Origin: Rhizobiales bacterium UBA1912
GTDB lineage: Bacteria > Pseudomonadota > Alphaproteobacteria > Rhizobiales > Devosiaceae
Length of the DNA stretch: 64,000 nucleotides
Direction of reading: 5' to 3'
Assembly (NCBI GenBank): GCA_002337455.1
Contig: DDGC01000014.1
Location: 326,662 to 390,661 of the forward strand
The notes beneath the pieces are model-generated. The model searched no databases. It had not been told where the DNA came from and was given only the letters and a program-made list of their open reading frames with translations. The translations under genes were made by a program, and so were the position numbers. This document shows, piece by piece, positions 41,986 through 50,965 of this stretch. How positions within the stretch are numbered: position 1 is the first letter of the stretch; each line of letters starts with the position of its first letter.

Positions 41986-43235
41986 CCCTGCACGACAAAA
42001 ACCTGAGTGAATTTCTCGACCGCGATGGCGCGCTTTCGCTGTTGCGAAGCGCAATCGCGCGGCAAAGCATCACGGGCAATGAAGGCAATTTCGTTGCGCT
42101 ACTAAAAGACGAAATGCTGGCGAGAGGTCTGTCCGATCTCGGCTCGGCAGAATTCATGCCCGGGCGTCCCAACATATGGGGCACGCGCAAGGGCAAGGGC
42201 GGCGGTCCGAAACTGCTCTTTATCGGGCACACCGACACTGTCCATGTGGATGGCTGGCGTGAGCACTGGGCCGGCGACGAGCGCGAAGACCCATTCGGCG
42301 CGCCGGTCATCGACGGCGAAATCTGGGGCCGCGGTGCGGGCGACCTCAAGGCGGGCATCTGCACATCGCTCTCCGCCCTGTCATTGCTCGACAGTGCCGG
42401 CATCGCGCTCAAGGGTGACGTCAACTTTGCCTTTGTCGGTGACGAGGAAAGCGGCCAGCCGGGGAGCGGGGTTTCGGCCGGGATCAAGCATTATGTCGAG
42501 AAGATCGAGACCGGCGAAATCGACCGGCCCGATTTCGTTGTCTATGTCGAACCGACCCGGCTCGCCATCTATCCCGCCCAGATTGGCTTTTTCATCGCCG
42601 ATATCAGCGTCACCGGGAAATCGGCCTATTTCGGCGTGCCCGAGCTGGGCCACGATGCTCTCAAGGCCAGCCACAAGATCATGAGCGCGCTCTGGGCCCA
42701 TTCCGACGCGGTCTCGGCGCGCGCCAGCCACGACCTGATCGGCGAGGGGTTCCTGCTGATCACGACGCTCAATGGCGGCGGCTATATAGCGGTGCCTGAG
42801 CAGTGCACGCTTTCGCTGATCCGCAAATTGCTGCCCGGTGAATCGCTCGACGAGGCGGCAGCCGAGATCGAGGCGGCCGTACGCGGTGCTGTCGACGACC
42901 CCAACATCAACATTGAAATCAGTTACCCCGCGGGGCGCGACCATGCGCTTGGCGGGGAGGCCAGCGAGATCGACCGCGGCCATCCGGCGCTTGCGCAATT
43001 GCAGTCGGCGATTGGCAGCGCAATGGCTGGCCGGGGGGCGCTCGAGGGGGCGCCGTTCTGGTCGGAAAAGTCGTTCTTTACCAACCGCCTCGGGATACCG
43101 GCCGTCTATTGCGCCCCTGGGGACATCCGCAACTGCCACACGTTCGAGGAGCGCGTCAGCGTCGAGGAATATCTCGCGGGCGTGGTGGCATTCGCAGGCT
43201 TCATCGCCAGCTATTGCGGCGTCGAAGACCAATAA
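41982..43235 (+). CDS. M20-family metallohydrolase (ArgE/DapE-like deacylase/peptidase)
   Basis: The 417-residue protein has the di-metal M20 motifs: LFIGHTDTVHVD (His, catalytic Asp), GRGAGDLKAGICTSL (bridging Asp), FVGDEESGQPGS (catalytic Glu and metal Glu), VYVEPTR and DIRNCHTFEERV (last His). The dimerisation domain lies between ISVTGKSAYFGVPELG and about residue 310. It probably deacylates an N-acyl amino acid or cleaves a dipeptide in the cytoplasm. It lies between the ROK gene and two binding-protein genes, so its substrate is likely what this transporter imports. Confidence 0.88.
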   Translation: MTLHDKNLSEFLDRDGALSLLRSAIARQSITGNEGNFVALLKDEMLARGLSDLGSAEFMPGRPNIWGTRKGKGGGPKLLFIGHTDTVHVDGWREHWAGDEREDPFGAPVIDGEIWGRGAGDLKAGICTSLSALSLLDSAGIALKGDVNFAFVGDEESGQPGSGVSAGIKHYVEKIETGEIDRPDFVVYVEPTRLAIYPAQIGFFIADISVTGKSAYFGVPELGHDALKASHKIMSALWAHSDAVSARASHDLIGEGFLLITTLNGGGYIAVPEQCTLSLIRKLLPGESLDEAAAEIEAAVRGAVDDPNINIEISYPAGRDHALGGEASEIDRGHPALAQLQSAIGSAMAGRGALEGAPFWSEKSFFTNRLGIPAVYCAPGDIRNCHTFEERVSVEEYLAGVVAFAGFIASYCGVEDQ

Positions 43236-43266
43236 TCAAAAACCAGAAGCACAAAGGGAAACAACT

Positions 43267-44322
43267 ATGACTGCAAAGATTTTGGGGAGTGCCGCTCTGG
43301 CGGTCACAGCCCTTCTCTCACCCGCCGTTTTCGCCCAGACCGTCGGGCCAAATGGCGAAAGTGCAACGCCGACCTCCGAAGTCATGCTCTCGGATGCCGA
43401 CATCGCGGCCCTCCAGGGTCAGGGCCATAAGGCCGCTCTGCTCTGGCACACCTCCTCGGACTTCATCAACGCCGTCTCGGCTGGTGCAACAGACGAGTTC
43501 GCGCGCGCCGGGGTCGAAATCGTTGCGACCACCGACGCGGGCTTTGATGCCGCCCGGCAGCGCTCGGACATCGAAACCGCGCTGAGCGCCGGTCCCGACG
43601 TCATCCTGTCATTGCCGCTTGACCCGGTCACATCCGCAGAGGCGTTCCGCGAAGCCGTGGAAAGCGACGTGAAGCTTGTGTTCCTTTCGAACCTGCCTTC
43701 GGGGTACGAACACGGCACCGACTATGCCGCGATCGTCACCGATGACCTTTTCGAGATGGGACGGCAGGCCGCCGATACGCTGGCCGACGCCATAGGCGGC
43801 GAAGGCACCGTTGGCTGGATTTTCCACGATGCCGATTATTACGTTACCAACCAGCGCGACAACGCGTTCAAGACGACGATCGAAAACGACTATCCCAATA
43901 TCGAGATCGTTGCCGAACAGGGCATTTCCGACCCGGCCCGGGCCGAAGAGCTGGCCAACGCCATGCTCCTGCAAAACCCCGAGCTTGACGGCATCTATGT
44001 GACCTGGGCCGAACCGGCAGAAGGCGTCCTGGCCGCACTGCGCGGCGCGGGCAACAGCCACACAAAGATCGTTACGCTCGACCTTTCCGAACCCGTCGCA
44101 CTCGACATGGTGCGCGGCGGCGCTGTCGCGGGCATCGTTGCCGATGAAGCCTATGAGCTTGGCCGCGCCATGGCGGCGGTGGGCCTCAAGGCCCTGCTGG
44201 GCGAAGAAAGCCCCGCATTCGTCGTCGCCCCCGCACTGACAGTCACCGCCGACAACGTCGCCGAAGGCTGGCAGCAATCGCTCCACCGCGATGCACCCGC
44301 AACGGTGCTTGGCGCCCAGTAA
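43267..44322 (+). CDS. Ribose-type ABC substrate-binding protein (first of a tandem pair)
   Basis: The 351-residue protein has a signal peptide (MTAKILGSAALAVTALLSPA, cleavage after VFA) and a type I binding fold: KAALLWHTSSDFINAVSAGA, FDAARQRSDIETALSAGPDV, VGWIFHDADYYVTNQRDNAF, LDGIYVTWAEPAEG and IVTLDLSEPVALDM. AAAGGGAA precedes ATG 43267. It is followed after 23 bases by a close homologue. Confidence 0.9.
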   Translation: MTAKILGSAALAVTALLSPAVFAQTVGPNGESATPTSEVMLSDADIAALQGQGHKAALLWHTSSDFINAVSAGATDEFARAGVEIVATTDAGFDAARQRSDIETALSAGPDVILSLPLDPVTSAEAFREAVESDVKLVFLSNLPSGYEHGTDYAAIVTDDLFEMGRQAADTLADAIGGEGTVGWIFHDADYYVTNQRDNAFKTTIENDYPNIEIVAEQGISDPARAEELANAMLLQNPELDGIYVTWAEPAEGVLAALRGAGNSHTKIVTLDLSEPVALDMVRGGAVAGIVADEAYELGRAMAAVGLKALLGEESPAFVVAPALTVTADNVAEGWQQSLHRDAPATVLGAQ

Positions 44323-44345
44323 CGACAACAACGAGGATTACGAGA

Positions 44346-45407
44346 ATGCGTACACTTCCTCTTTGGACGGTCGGGCTGATTGCAGCCCTTACGCCCACCC
44401 TCGCCTTCGCACAGGCCCCCGTCACCGTGGGTCCCAACGGCGAGCCCGCCACACCCGTGGCCGAGATCGAACTGACCGATGCCGAGGTCGCCCAGATCCG
44501 CGAAGGCGGCTACACGGCAGCGTTTGCATGGCACGAACTCTATGACTGGTCCGGCGCCGTGGCCCAGGGCGCAAAGGACGAATTCGAGCGCCTCGGGGTC
44601 GAGGTCGTGGCCGAAACCGACGCCGGGTTCGACGCGGCCCGTCAGCAAGCCGACGTCGAAACCGTCATGGCACTCGACCCGACAATCCTGATCTCGCTAC
44701 CCATCGATCCGAGCGCCGGCACCAGCACCTATGCGGCAGCGCTCGATGGCGGAGCACGGATCGTCTTCATCGACAACGCCGCGGCCGGACTTGCTCACGG
44801 CGAGGACTATGTCACCACCGTCTCTGCCGACCTTGTCGGGATCGGCGAAAAGACAGCGCAGGCCATGGCCGACGCGCTGGGAGGCGAGGGCCAGGTTGGC
44901 TATATCTTCCATGACGCCGACTTCCACGTCACCAATCTGCGCGACTCCGCGTTCAAGTGGCTGATCGAAAACGAGTATGATGGCATCGACATCGTGGCCG
45001 AGGCCGGCATGGCCGATCCGGCCCGGATCGAGGACATCGCCAGTGCGATGCTCACGCAAAACCCCGATCTGGACGGCCTCTACGTGCCGTGGGCCGAACC
45101 GGCGACCGGCGTTCTGTCAGTGCTGCGCCAGTTGGGCCGCACCGATATCAAGATCGTCACGATCGACCTCAATGAACCTGCCGGACTCGACATGGTCTCT
45201 GGTGGCTCCATAGCGGCTCTGATCGCCGACGAGGCCTACAATATCGGGGTGTATGCAGCCCGGGCTGCGGCGGCCGACCTTCTCGGGCACGACGTCGATC
45301 CGTTTCTCGTCGTCGACGCGCTCATCGTCGAGCCGGATACCGTCGCTGAGGGCTGGCAACAATCGCTTGGCCGCGCTGCACCGGATTCCGTGCTGAACGC
45401 GCAATAA
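44346..45407 (+). CDS. Ribose-type ABC substrate-binding protein (second of a tandem pair)
   Basis: The 353-residue protein is collinear with its neighbour: signal peptide cleaved after LAFA, then TVGPNGEPATPVAEIELTDA, AFAWHELYDWSGAVAQGAKD, VGYIFHDADFHVTNLRDSAF, LDGLYVPWAEPATG and GWQQSLGRAAPDSVLNAQ. Both copies keep the unusual IFHDADxxVTNxRDxAFK segment, so they should bind related ligands. One permease and one ATPase serve both. A hairpin follows this gene but not the first copy. Confidence 0.9.
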   Translation: MRTLPLWTVGLIAALTPTLAFAQAPVTVGPNGEPATPVAEIELTDAEVAQIREGGYTAAFAWHELYDWSGAVAQGAKDEFERLGVEVVAETDAGFDAARQQADVETVMALDPTILISLPIDPSAGTSTYAAALDGGARIVFIDNAAAGLAHGEDYVTTVSADLVGIGEKTAQAMADALGGEGQVGYIFHDADFHVTNLRDSAFKWLIENEYDGIDIVAEAGMADPARIEDIASAMLTQNPDLDGLYVPWAEPATGVLSVLRQLGRTDIKIVTIDLNEPAGLDMVSGGSIAALIADEAYNIGVYAARAAAADLLGHDVDPFLVVDALIVEPDTVAEGWQQSLGRAAPDSVLNAQ

Positions 45408-45416
45408 AATCTGCTG

Positions 45417-45445
45417 GCAGGCGGCCCCTTCGGGTTGCTGCCTGC
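45417..45445 (+). other. Intercistronic hairpin after the tandem binding-protein genes
   Basis: GCAGGCGGC (45417-45425) pairs with GCTGCCTGC (45437-45445) over nine positions, one of them G-T. It lies nine bases after the second binding-protein stop codon and about 75 before the permease gene. Confidence 0.6.
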
Positions 45446-45522
45446 TCCCCCGCGCTTCAAGGCCGCAATACATCGACGTATTTGCAGCCAGCGCCCAAGT
45501 TCACGATTGTTTCGAGGCTGCC

Positions 45523-46512
45523 ATGACCACACCCAGCAGTGCCCAATCCCCCAATCCGCTTGTTGCCAGCCTCTCGCGGCTGAACCTGCAGCAGTATGTG
45601 GTCTATATCGGCTTTGTGGCGATCTTCCTGTTCTTTGCCGTGACGCTCCACGACAACGGATTTCTGACCCAGCGAAATCTCGTCAACATCATCCTTCAGA
45701 CCGCACCGGCCACGATCATGGCCATCGGGCTGGTTTTTGCCCTGAGCGCGGGCGAGATCGACCTCAGCTTCGGCTCGACGGTAGCGGTCTCCGCGTTGAG
45801 TGCGGCGATGGTAATGGCTGCGGTTCCCGATTTGGCTTTTCCGCTCGGCATCCTGGCCGGGATCGGGGCGGGCCTGACAATCGGCTTTATCAACGGCGCG
45901 CTCGTCGCCTATCTTCGCCTGCCCTCGTTTCTGGTGACCCTGGCAACCATGGGATTGTTTGCAGGCGTGGCACGCTCGCTCACCAATTTGCGGTCCATTC
46001 CCGTTCTCGATGGCACATTCACCGGGATTTTTGGATCCGGGTCGCTGTTCGGCATCCCTTCCCTGGTGCTCTGGACCATCGCCGCCGTCCTTGTCGGACA
46101 TTTCGTTTACCGCCAGACCCGGTTTGGCGCCCATGTGCTGGCAACGGGCGACAATGCCCGGGCCGCGATGGTGACCGGCATCAGGGTGCCGCGCATCCGG
46201 CTGCTGGTGTTCATGATCTGCGGCGGCATGGCCGGCCTTGCGGGGCTGCTTTATGCGGGGCGGTTGCAGGCGGCCAGGTACACGCTGGGGGAAGCGGACC
46301 TGATGACCGTCATTGCCGCGGTGATCGTCGGTGGCACGCTGCTGCATGGCGGCAAGGGCACCATCATTGGCGCGCTGGTGGGCTCGCTCATGATGGGCAT
46401 GCTCAACAACGGGCTCATCCTGATGGGTCTTTCCGTCTCCGACCAGATGATCGTGCGCGGCCTGATTATTCTTGTCGCCGTCGCCGTGTCGCTGCGCGAA
46501 AAAGCCCGCTAA
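45523..46512 (+). CDS. Ribose-type ABC permease (RbsC/BPD_transp_2)
   Basis: The 329-residue membrane protein has ATIMAIGLVFALSAGEIDLS, then FGSTVAVSALSAAM, typical of RbsC/FrcC. GALVAYLRLPSFLVTLATMG and ATGDNARAAMVTGI are the cytoplasmic coupling region, and FMICGGMAGLAGLLYAGRL and AVIVGGTLLHGGKGTIIGAL follow. A single permease gene implies a homodimer channel. Confidence 0.92.
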   Translation: MTTPSSAQSPNPLVASLSRLNLQQYVVYIGFVAIFLFFAVTLHDNGFLTQRNLVNIILQTAPATIMAIGLVFALSAGEIDLSFGSTVAVSALSAAMVMAAVPDLAFPLGILAGIGAGLTIGFINGALVAYLRLPSFLVTLATMGLFAGVARSLTNLRSIPVLDGTFTGIFGSGSLFGIPSLVLWTIAAVLVGHFVYRQTRFGAHVLATGDNARAAMVTGIRVPRIRLLVFMICGGMAGLAGLLYAGRLQAARYTLGEADLMTVIAAVIVGGTLLHGGKGTIIGALVGSLMMGMLNNGLILMGLSVSDQMIVRGLIILVAVAVSLREKAR

Positions 46513-46527
46513 GGGAGGTTCATTCTC

Positions 46528-47727
46528 ATGTTTCTCGACATCCTGCGCCGCCGGAATCCCAAATTTGTCCAAGCCGCGATGGCGCTTCATCGCGACAGCA
46601 AGATACCGGCCAATTCCTACGTCATCGACCTCGACCAGGTCCGGGCCAATGCGAGCACGCTCAAGGGCGAAGCGGACCGCAACGGGCTCAAGATCTTTGC
46701 AATGACCAAACAGGTCGGGCGCTCCTCGAGCTTCTGCAAGGCGGTGATGGGCGCCGGTATCGAAAAATCCGTCGCCGTGGACATGGCCTGCGCCCGTGGC
46801 ACGCACCGCGCCGGAATGGCTGTCGGCCATCTCGGGCACCTGTCCCAGATCGCGCGGGCCGAAGCGGACGCCGCAGCGGCCACTTTCCGGCCCGACTACT
46901 GGACTGTCTTTAACGACACAAAGGCCGGTGAAGCCGCATCGGCGGCGGCAAAGGCCGGTTACGTCCAAAACCTTCTGACGCGCATCAAGGCTGACGGAGA
47001 CACCTTCTATCGCGGACACGAGGGCGGGTTCGATGCCGACGACATCGTGGCTGTCGCCGACCGGCTCGACGGGCTGGAGGGTGGCCGGTTCGCCGGCATC
47101 ACGACCTTTCCGGCACTGCTTTTCGATCACGAAAGCCGCAAGGTTAAGCCGACGCCCAACCTTTCAACGCTGACGCGCGCCGCCGAGGCGCTCGCAAGCG
47201 CCGGACGGACGGGCATCGAAGTCAACGCGCCCGGCACGACCTCCTCGGTCCTCATGGAGGGCCTCGCGCAGGCCGGTGCGACCCAATGTGAACCGGGCAA
47301 TGGCATCCACGGGACCACTGCGCTTCACGTGATGGAGGATCTCCCTGAACTGCCGTCCGTGCTATATCTGACGGAGGTTTCGCACCTTTCGGGCGGCAAG
47401 GCCTACTGCTTCGGTGGCGGGTTCTATATCGACCCGATCTTCCCCGACTATCCGGTCAAGGCCCTGGTTTCGCCCGAGCCGACGGTTGCGGCCGACGCGC
47501 TGCGCGAGGTCGAGGTGCCGCCCCCTTCGGCCATCGACTATTACGCGATGATCGATGCGACGGGCCCGCGCGCACCCGAGCCGGGCGATACCGCCGTCTT
47601 CGGGTTCCGGGGACAGGCCTTTGTCACCCGCGCCTATGTTGTCGGCGTTTCCGGGATTTCCACCGGGACCCCCAGAGTTGAATCCATCGAGAACGGGTTC
47701 GGCGAACCCCAGTCCTGGCCCGTTTAG
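46528..47727 (+). CDS. PLP-dependent alanine-racemase-fold protein (YhfX-like)
   Basis: The 399-residue protein has an alanine racemase N-terminal barrel: NSYVIDLDQVRANASTLKG leads to IFAMTKQVGRSSSF, whose lysine is the expected PLP Schiff-base residue. EVNAPGTTSSVLMEGLAQAG and LTEVSHLSGGKAYCFGGGFY resemble YhfX of E. coli, a protein of uncertain activity. GGGAGG precedes the start. Lying between permease and ATPase genes, it most likely epimerises or degrades the D- or L-amino acid part of the imported compound. Confidence 0.8.
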   Translation: MFLDILRRRNPKFVQAAMALHRDSKIPANSYVIDLDQVRANASTLKGEADRNGLKIFAMTKQVGRSSSFCKAVMGAGIEKSVAVDMACARGTHRAGMAVGHLGHLSQIARAEADAAAATFRPDYWTVFNDTKAGEAASAAAKAGYVQNLLTRIKADGDTFYRGHEGGFDADDIVAVADRLDGLEGGRFAGITTFPALLFDHESRKVKPTPNLSTLTRAAEALASAGRTGIEVNAPGTTSSVLMEGLAQAGATQCEPGNGIHGTTALHVMEDLPELPSVLYLTEVSHLSGGKAYCFGGGFYIDPIFPDYPVKALVSPEPTVAADALREVEVPPPSAIDYYAMIDATGPRAPEPGDTAVFGFRGQAFVTRAYVVGVSGISTGTPRVESIENGFGEPQSWPV

Positions 47728-47737
47728 GAGGTTGATG

Positions 47738-48484
47738 ATGACCGATACGCTTACCCAACCGGTGCTCAAGCTCGAAAACATCCGCAAGGCGTTCGGGGGC
47801 ATCGTCGCGATCGAGAATTTCTCGCTCGACGTCCACCCGGGCGAAATCGTTGCGCTGGTGGGCGACAATGGCGCGGGCAAATCGACCCTCATCAAGATCA
47901 TCTCCGGCGTGCATGCGCCGACATCGGGATCGATGGTTATGGATGGAGCACCGATTGCCATGTCGAGCGCCACAAAGGCGCGCGAACACGGTATTGAGGT
48001 GGTCTATCAGGATCTGGCGCTGGCCGACCAGCAGTCGGTTTACATGAACCTGTTTCTTGGCCGGGAAATGACCAAGGGCATGTTCGGCCAGCTCGACCGC
48101 AAGGCCATGATCGGGGAAACCCAACGGCTGGTGGACGAACTCGACGTGCGCATCCCCTCACCTCATGCCACGATCCGCGACCTCTCCGGCGGTCAGCGGC
48201 AGGGCATCGCCATCGCAAGGGCGACGCGCTGGGCGAAAAAGCTCATCCTGCTCGATGAACCCACTGCCGCGCTAGGGGTGGCCGAAACTGCCAAGGTCGA
48301 AAAGATCGTTGCGGGCCTCAAGGCGCGCGATATCGGCGTTTTGATCGTCAGCCACAGCCTCGATCAGGTCTTCAGGCTCTCGGATCGGATCTGTGTCCTG
48401 CGTCGCGGCACCCAGATCGGCGTGCGTCCCACCGCAGAAACCGACAAGAACGAGATTATCGCCATGATCACCGGCGTTCACTGA
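47738..48484 (+). CDS. Half-size sugar ABC ATPase (FrcA-like)
   Basis: The 248-residue ATPase has Walker A GDNGAGKST, signature LSGGQRQGIAIARA, Walker B LILLDEPTAALG and the switch histidine in IVSHSL. RbsA-type ATPases carry two such domains in about 500 residues; this one has a single complete domain, as in fructose FrcA systems, so two copies must dimerise. ATG 47738 has six-base spacing to AGGAGG; another ATG lies three bases upstream. It closes the ROK operon and converges with the kinase gene 14 bases away. Confidence 0.92.
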   Translation: MTDTLTQPVLKLENIRKAFGGIVAIENFSLDVHPGEIVALVGDNGAGKSTLIKIISGVHAPTSGSMVMDGAPIAMSSATKAREHGIEVVYQDLALADQQSVYMNLFLGREMTKGMFGQLDRKAMIGETQRLVDELDVRIPSPHATIRDLSGGQRQGIAIARATRWAKKLILLDEPTAALGVAETAKVEKIVAGLKARDIGVLIVSHSLDQVFRLSDRICVLRRGTQIGVRPTAETDKNEIIAMITGVH

Positions 48485-48498
48485 TCGATGCCGAGCTC

Positions 48499-49443
48499 TT
48501 AGAGCCCCAGTGAATCCCGGCTCAAAAGAGCTCGCCACTGCGCCCCCGCGTCGCCGAGTTGCAAACGCGCGGCGGCGAGAGCGCTGTCGATCTGAGGCTG
48601 GATAATCTGCGTGCCGGCAAGGTGCCTGGAAATGTCGGCGGCGATGACCGGGTGCAATCGCAGCACGCCACCAATGATGGCGACCGGCCCGCTCCCCGCC
48701 CGTGCCTGCAACGCCTTTGCAAGTTCGGACAATTCGGCCGCAGCCTTGTGCAGGATGGTCAGGGCGACGGTATCGCCCTCAATAGCCGCCTCGGCCACCG
48801 CCACCGCAAGGGTGCCGATCCGGCCCCGGTCCCCGGCATAGACGAACTGGCGCACATCATGCCAGTCCGTGCCGCCGACTTTGTCAAAGAGGTGCCGCGC
48901 AAGGGCCTCCACAGCCTCAAACGATCCGGAACGATCCCACGCGCGATAAATCTGGTCGAGCGCCTGTAGCGCGATCCAGCTTCCCGACCCCGCGTCGTCG
49001 ACAAGGATGCCCCGTCCGCCGACCCGAACGACCTCGCCGCTTTCACTGACATGAACGCCGATAGAACCCGTGCCCGCCGAAACCAGATGCCCCTCGCCCG
49101 GCCGGAAAAGGGCAGCATAGGCCAATATGATATCGTCGATGACCAGGACCGCGTCGGGCTTTATGCCAAGCGCTCCGGCAGCAAGACTGCAGATGTCCGG
49201 CGCCGCGGCCGGACCGAAACCGGTGAGGCCACCCGTGAGGCTCAAAACCTCCAGTTTTGCATCGGCTATCGCCCCGGCAAGTTGGGTCAGGACGCCTGAA
49301 AGCCGGTCTTTCTCGGCGGGATTGAACACATGAGCGGTCGCGCCTCCGAGGTTACCCCGAGCGACGAGTTCGCCCCCAATGTCGCATGCCACCCAGCGGC
49401 TGGCCGTGCCGCCGACGTCGAGCCCCAGATGGACCTTGGTCAT
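48499..49443 (-). CDS. BadF/BadG-type amino-sugar kinase (N-acetylglucosamine kinase-like)
   Basis: The 314-residue protein has the ASKHA-fold landmarks LGLDVGGTASRWVA, LVIDDIILAYAALF, SAGTGSIGV and GRGILVDDAGSGSWIALQAL, as in eukaryotic-type GlcNAc kinases. It should phosphorylate an N-acetylated amino sugar (GlcNAc, ManNAc or MurNAc) in the cytoplasm. It overlaps nanE by ATGA and is the last gene of the sugar ABC operon. With nanE upstream, ManNAc to ManNAc-6-P to GlcNAc-6-P is the simplest scheme. Confidence 0.85.
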   Translation of the reverse strand: MTKVHLGLDVGGTASRWVACDIGGELVARGNLGGATAHVFNPAEKDRLSGVLTQLAGAIADAKLEVLSLTGGLTGFGPAAAPDICSLAAGALGIKPDAVLVIDDIILAYAALFRPGEGHLVSAGTGSIGVHVSESGEVVRVGGRGILVDDAGSGSWIALQALDQIYRAWDRSGSFEAVEALARHLFDKVGGTDWHDVRQFVYAGDRGRIGTLAVAVAEAAIEGDTVALTILHKAAAELSELAKALQARAGSGPVAIIGGVLRLHPVIAADISRHLAGTQIIQPQIDSALAAARLQLGDAGAQWRALLSRDSLGL

Positions 49444-50105
49444 GAGGGCACGCCGTCGCGCACGAACAGCCGGGTAATTTCACGAGGATTGGTGATCATG
49501 GTGCCCACAACGACGGCATGTGCTCCGACGGCGAATGCGCGCTGCACAAGCTGCGGAGTATTGTAGCGCCCTTCGGCGACGATCGGAACCGCCAACCGTG
49601 TGGCAAGCGCTTCCACCAGGGCCAGGTCGGGAGCATCGGGACGCGGTTGGGTGGCTTGAGTATACCCAGACAGTGTCGTCGCGACGTAGCTGGCGCCCCA
49701 GTCAGCCGCGGCACGCCCCTCCTCCACCGTTGACACATCGGCAAAGACTTCGGCGCCCAACTCGTCGCGGATGCGACGGATGATCATCCGGGGATGCTCG
49801 CCGTCACGGGGCCGCTCGGTGCAATCGAGCGCCACGATCCCGGCCCCTGCGGCAACGATTGCCTCGGCCGCCGCAAAACTCGGGGTGATATAGACCGGGT
49901 GGTCCTGGGAAAATACCTTGTGGATGCCGATGACCGGCAGGCCCGCAGCCTTGGCCGCGGCAATATCATCGGGCCCGTTGGCGCGGATGCCGATTGCACC
50001 GCCATCGCGGGCCGCCAGCGCCATGGCGCCCATGAACTGAGCGCCATGCAACGGGTTATCCGCCCGCGCCTGGCAGGATACGACAAGGCCATTGGGCAGG
50101 ATCAT
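49440..50105 (-). CDS. nanE: N-acylglucosamine-6-phosphate 2-epimerase (NanE)
   Basis: The 221-residue TIM-barrel protein begins MILPNGLVVSCQARADNPLH and contains IGIRANGPDDIAAAK, LPVIGIHK, GIVALDCTERPR, VFADVSTVEEGRAA, VATTLSGYT and VPIVAEGRYNTP, the NanE signature stretches. It interconverts ManNAc-6-P and GlcNAc-6-P. The start at 50105 overlaps the permease stop codon. No N-acetylneuraminate lyase lies in the window, so its substrate need not come from sialic acid. Confidence 0.9.
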   Translation of the reverse strand: MILPNGLVVSCQARADNPLHGAQFMGAMALAARDGGAIGIRANGPDDIAAAKAAGLPVIGIHKVFSQDHPVYITPSFAAAEAIVAAGAGIVALDCTERPRDGEHPRMIIRRIRDELGAEVFADVSTVEEGRAAADWGASYVATTLSGYTQATQPRPDAPDLALVEALATRLAVPIVAEGRYNTPQLVQRAFAVGAHAVVVGTMITNPREITRLFVRDGVPS

Positions 50106-50965
50106 TTCACGGCGCCCGACGTCATGCCGGCGATAAACTGCCGGGACAGCAGGATATAGATCACGATGATCGGCGCCGCGGACATGGTCAGCCCCGAAAA
50201 CAATACGCCCCAATCGGTCGTGTATTCGCCCATGAAGGTGGTCAACCCCTGCGGCAGGGTCTTGAGGTCATCGTTCTGGATGAAGACCAGCGGGAAGAAG
50301 AAATCGTTCCAGATCGGCACCACGTTCTGGATACCGGCGATCACCATGGCCGGACGCACCAGCGGCAGCATGATCGCCCACATGATCCTCGCTTCGCTCG
50401 CCCCATCCATGCGGGCGGCGTCTTCGAGCTCGTTGGGCAGGCTGCGGATAAAGCCGGTCATGATGAACACGGTCGTGGGCAGGCCCATGGCGGTATAAAC
50501 AAAGATCAGCGAGAGCTGGTTGTTGAGGATCGATAGGTCCCGCATCAGCATGAACAGCGGGATGATCGCCAGCTTGAGCGGCAGGGTCAGCCCGGCGATG
50601 AAAAACATCAGGATAAAGCCCGAGCCTGTGAAGGCGTATCGCCCGATGGCGTAGGCCGCCATCGTTCCCAAGGTCAGTATCAGCACCATCGAGGCACCGG
50701 TAACCACGAAGGAATTGAACAGATAGCGCAGGAAATTGGTCTCGGTCCAGATCCGCACGAAGTTGGAGACCTGCGTGAAATCGGGGATCGAAAACGGCGA
50801 CTGGAAGATCTGCGGCGTGGTCTTGAAGGCCGAGAACACCATGATGACGATGGGCGCCAGCATGATGATCGTATTGGCGATCAGGATGATCTGCAGCAGC
50901 CCGTCGCGCCCCAGGGTCGCGAACATGCCCTTACGGTCATAGTAGTTCGTCGCAACGCTGCTCAT
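50102..50965 (-). CDS. Sugar ABC permease, MalG type
   Basis: The 287-residue protein has about six membrane segments and the EAA coupling loop in LPNELEDAARMDGASEARIM, then WAIMLPLVRPAM. It overlaps both neighbours by ATGA. It pairs with the MalF-type permease directly upstream. Confidence 0.92.
   Translation of the reverse strand: MSSVATNYYDRKGMFATLGRDGLLQIILIANTIIMLAPIVIMVFSAFKTTPQIFQSPFSIPDFTQVSNFVRIWTETNFLRYLFNSFVVTGASMVLILTLGTMAAYAIGRYAFTGSGFILMFFIAGLTLPLKLAIIPLFMLMRDLSILNNQLSLIFVYTAMGLPTTVFIMTGFIRSLPNELEDAARMDGASEARIMWAIMLPLVRPAMVIAGIQNVVPIWNDFFFPLVFIQNDDLKTLPQGLTTFMGEYTTDWGVLFSGLTMSAAPIIVIYILLSRQFIAGMTSGAVK

Noticed and set aside
45435..46913. A 492-codon plus-strand open frame across the permease gene
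   Set aside because: It is the wrong frame of the permease and racemase-like genes and lacks any membrane pattern.
45457..47130. A 557-codon minus-strand open frame opposite the ribose-type permease
   Set aside because: Its translation is a His/Arg/Asp-rich antisense shadow; the opposite strand holds coherent permease and racemase-fold genes.
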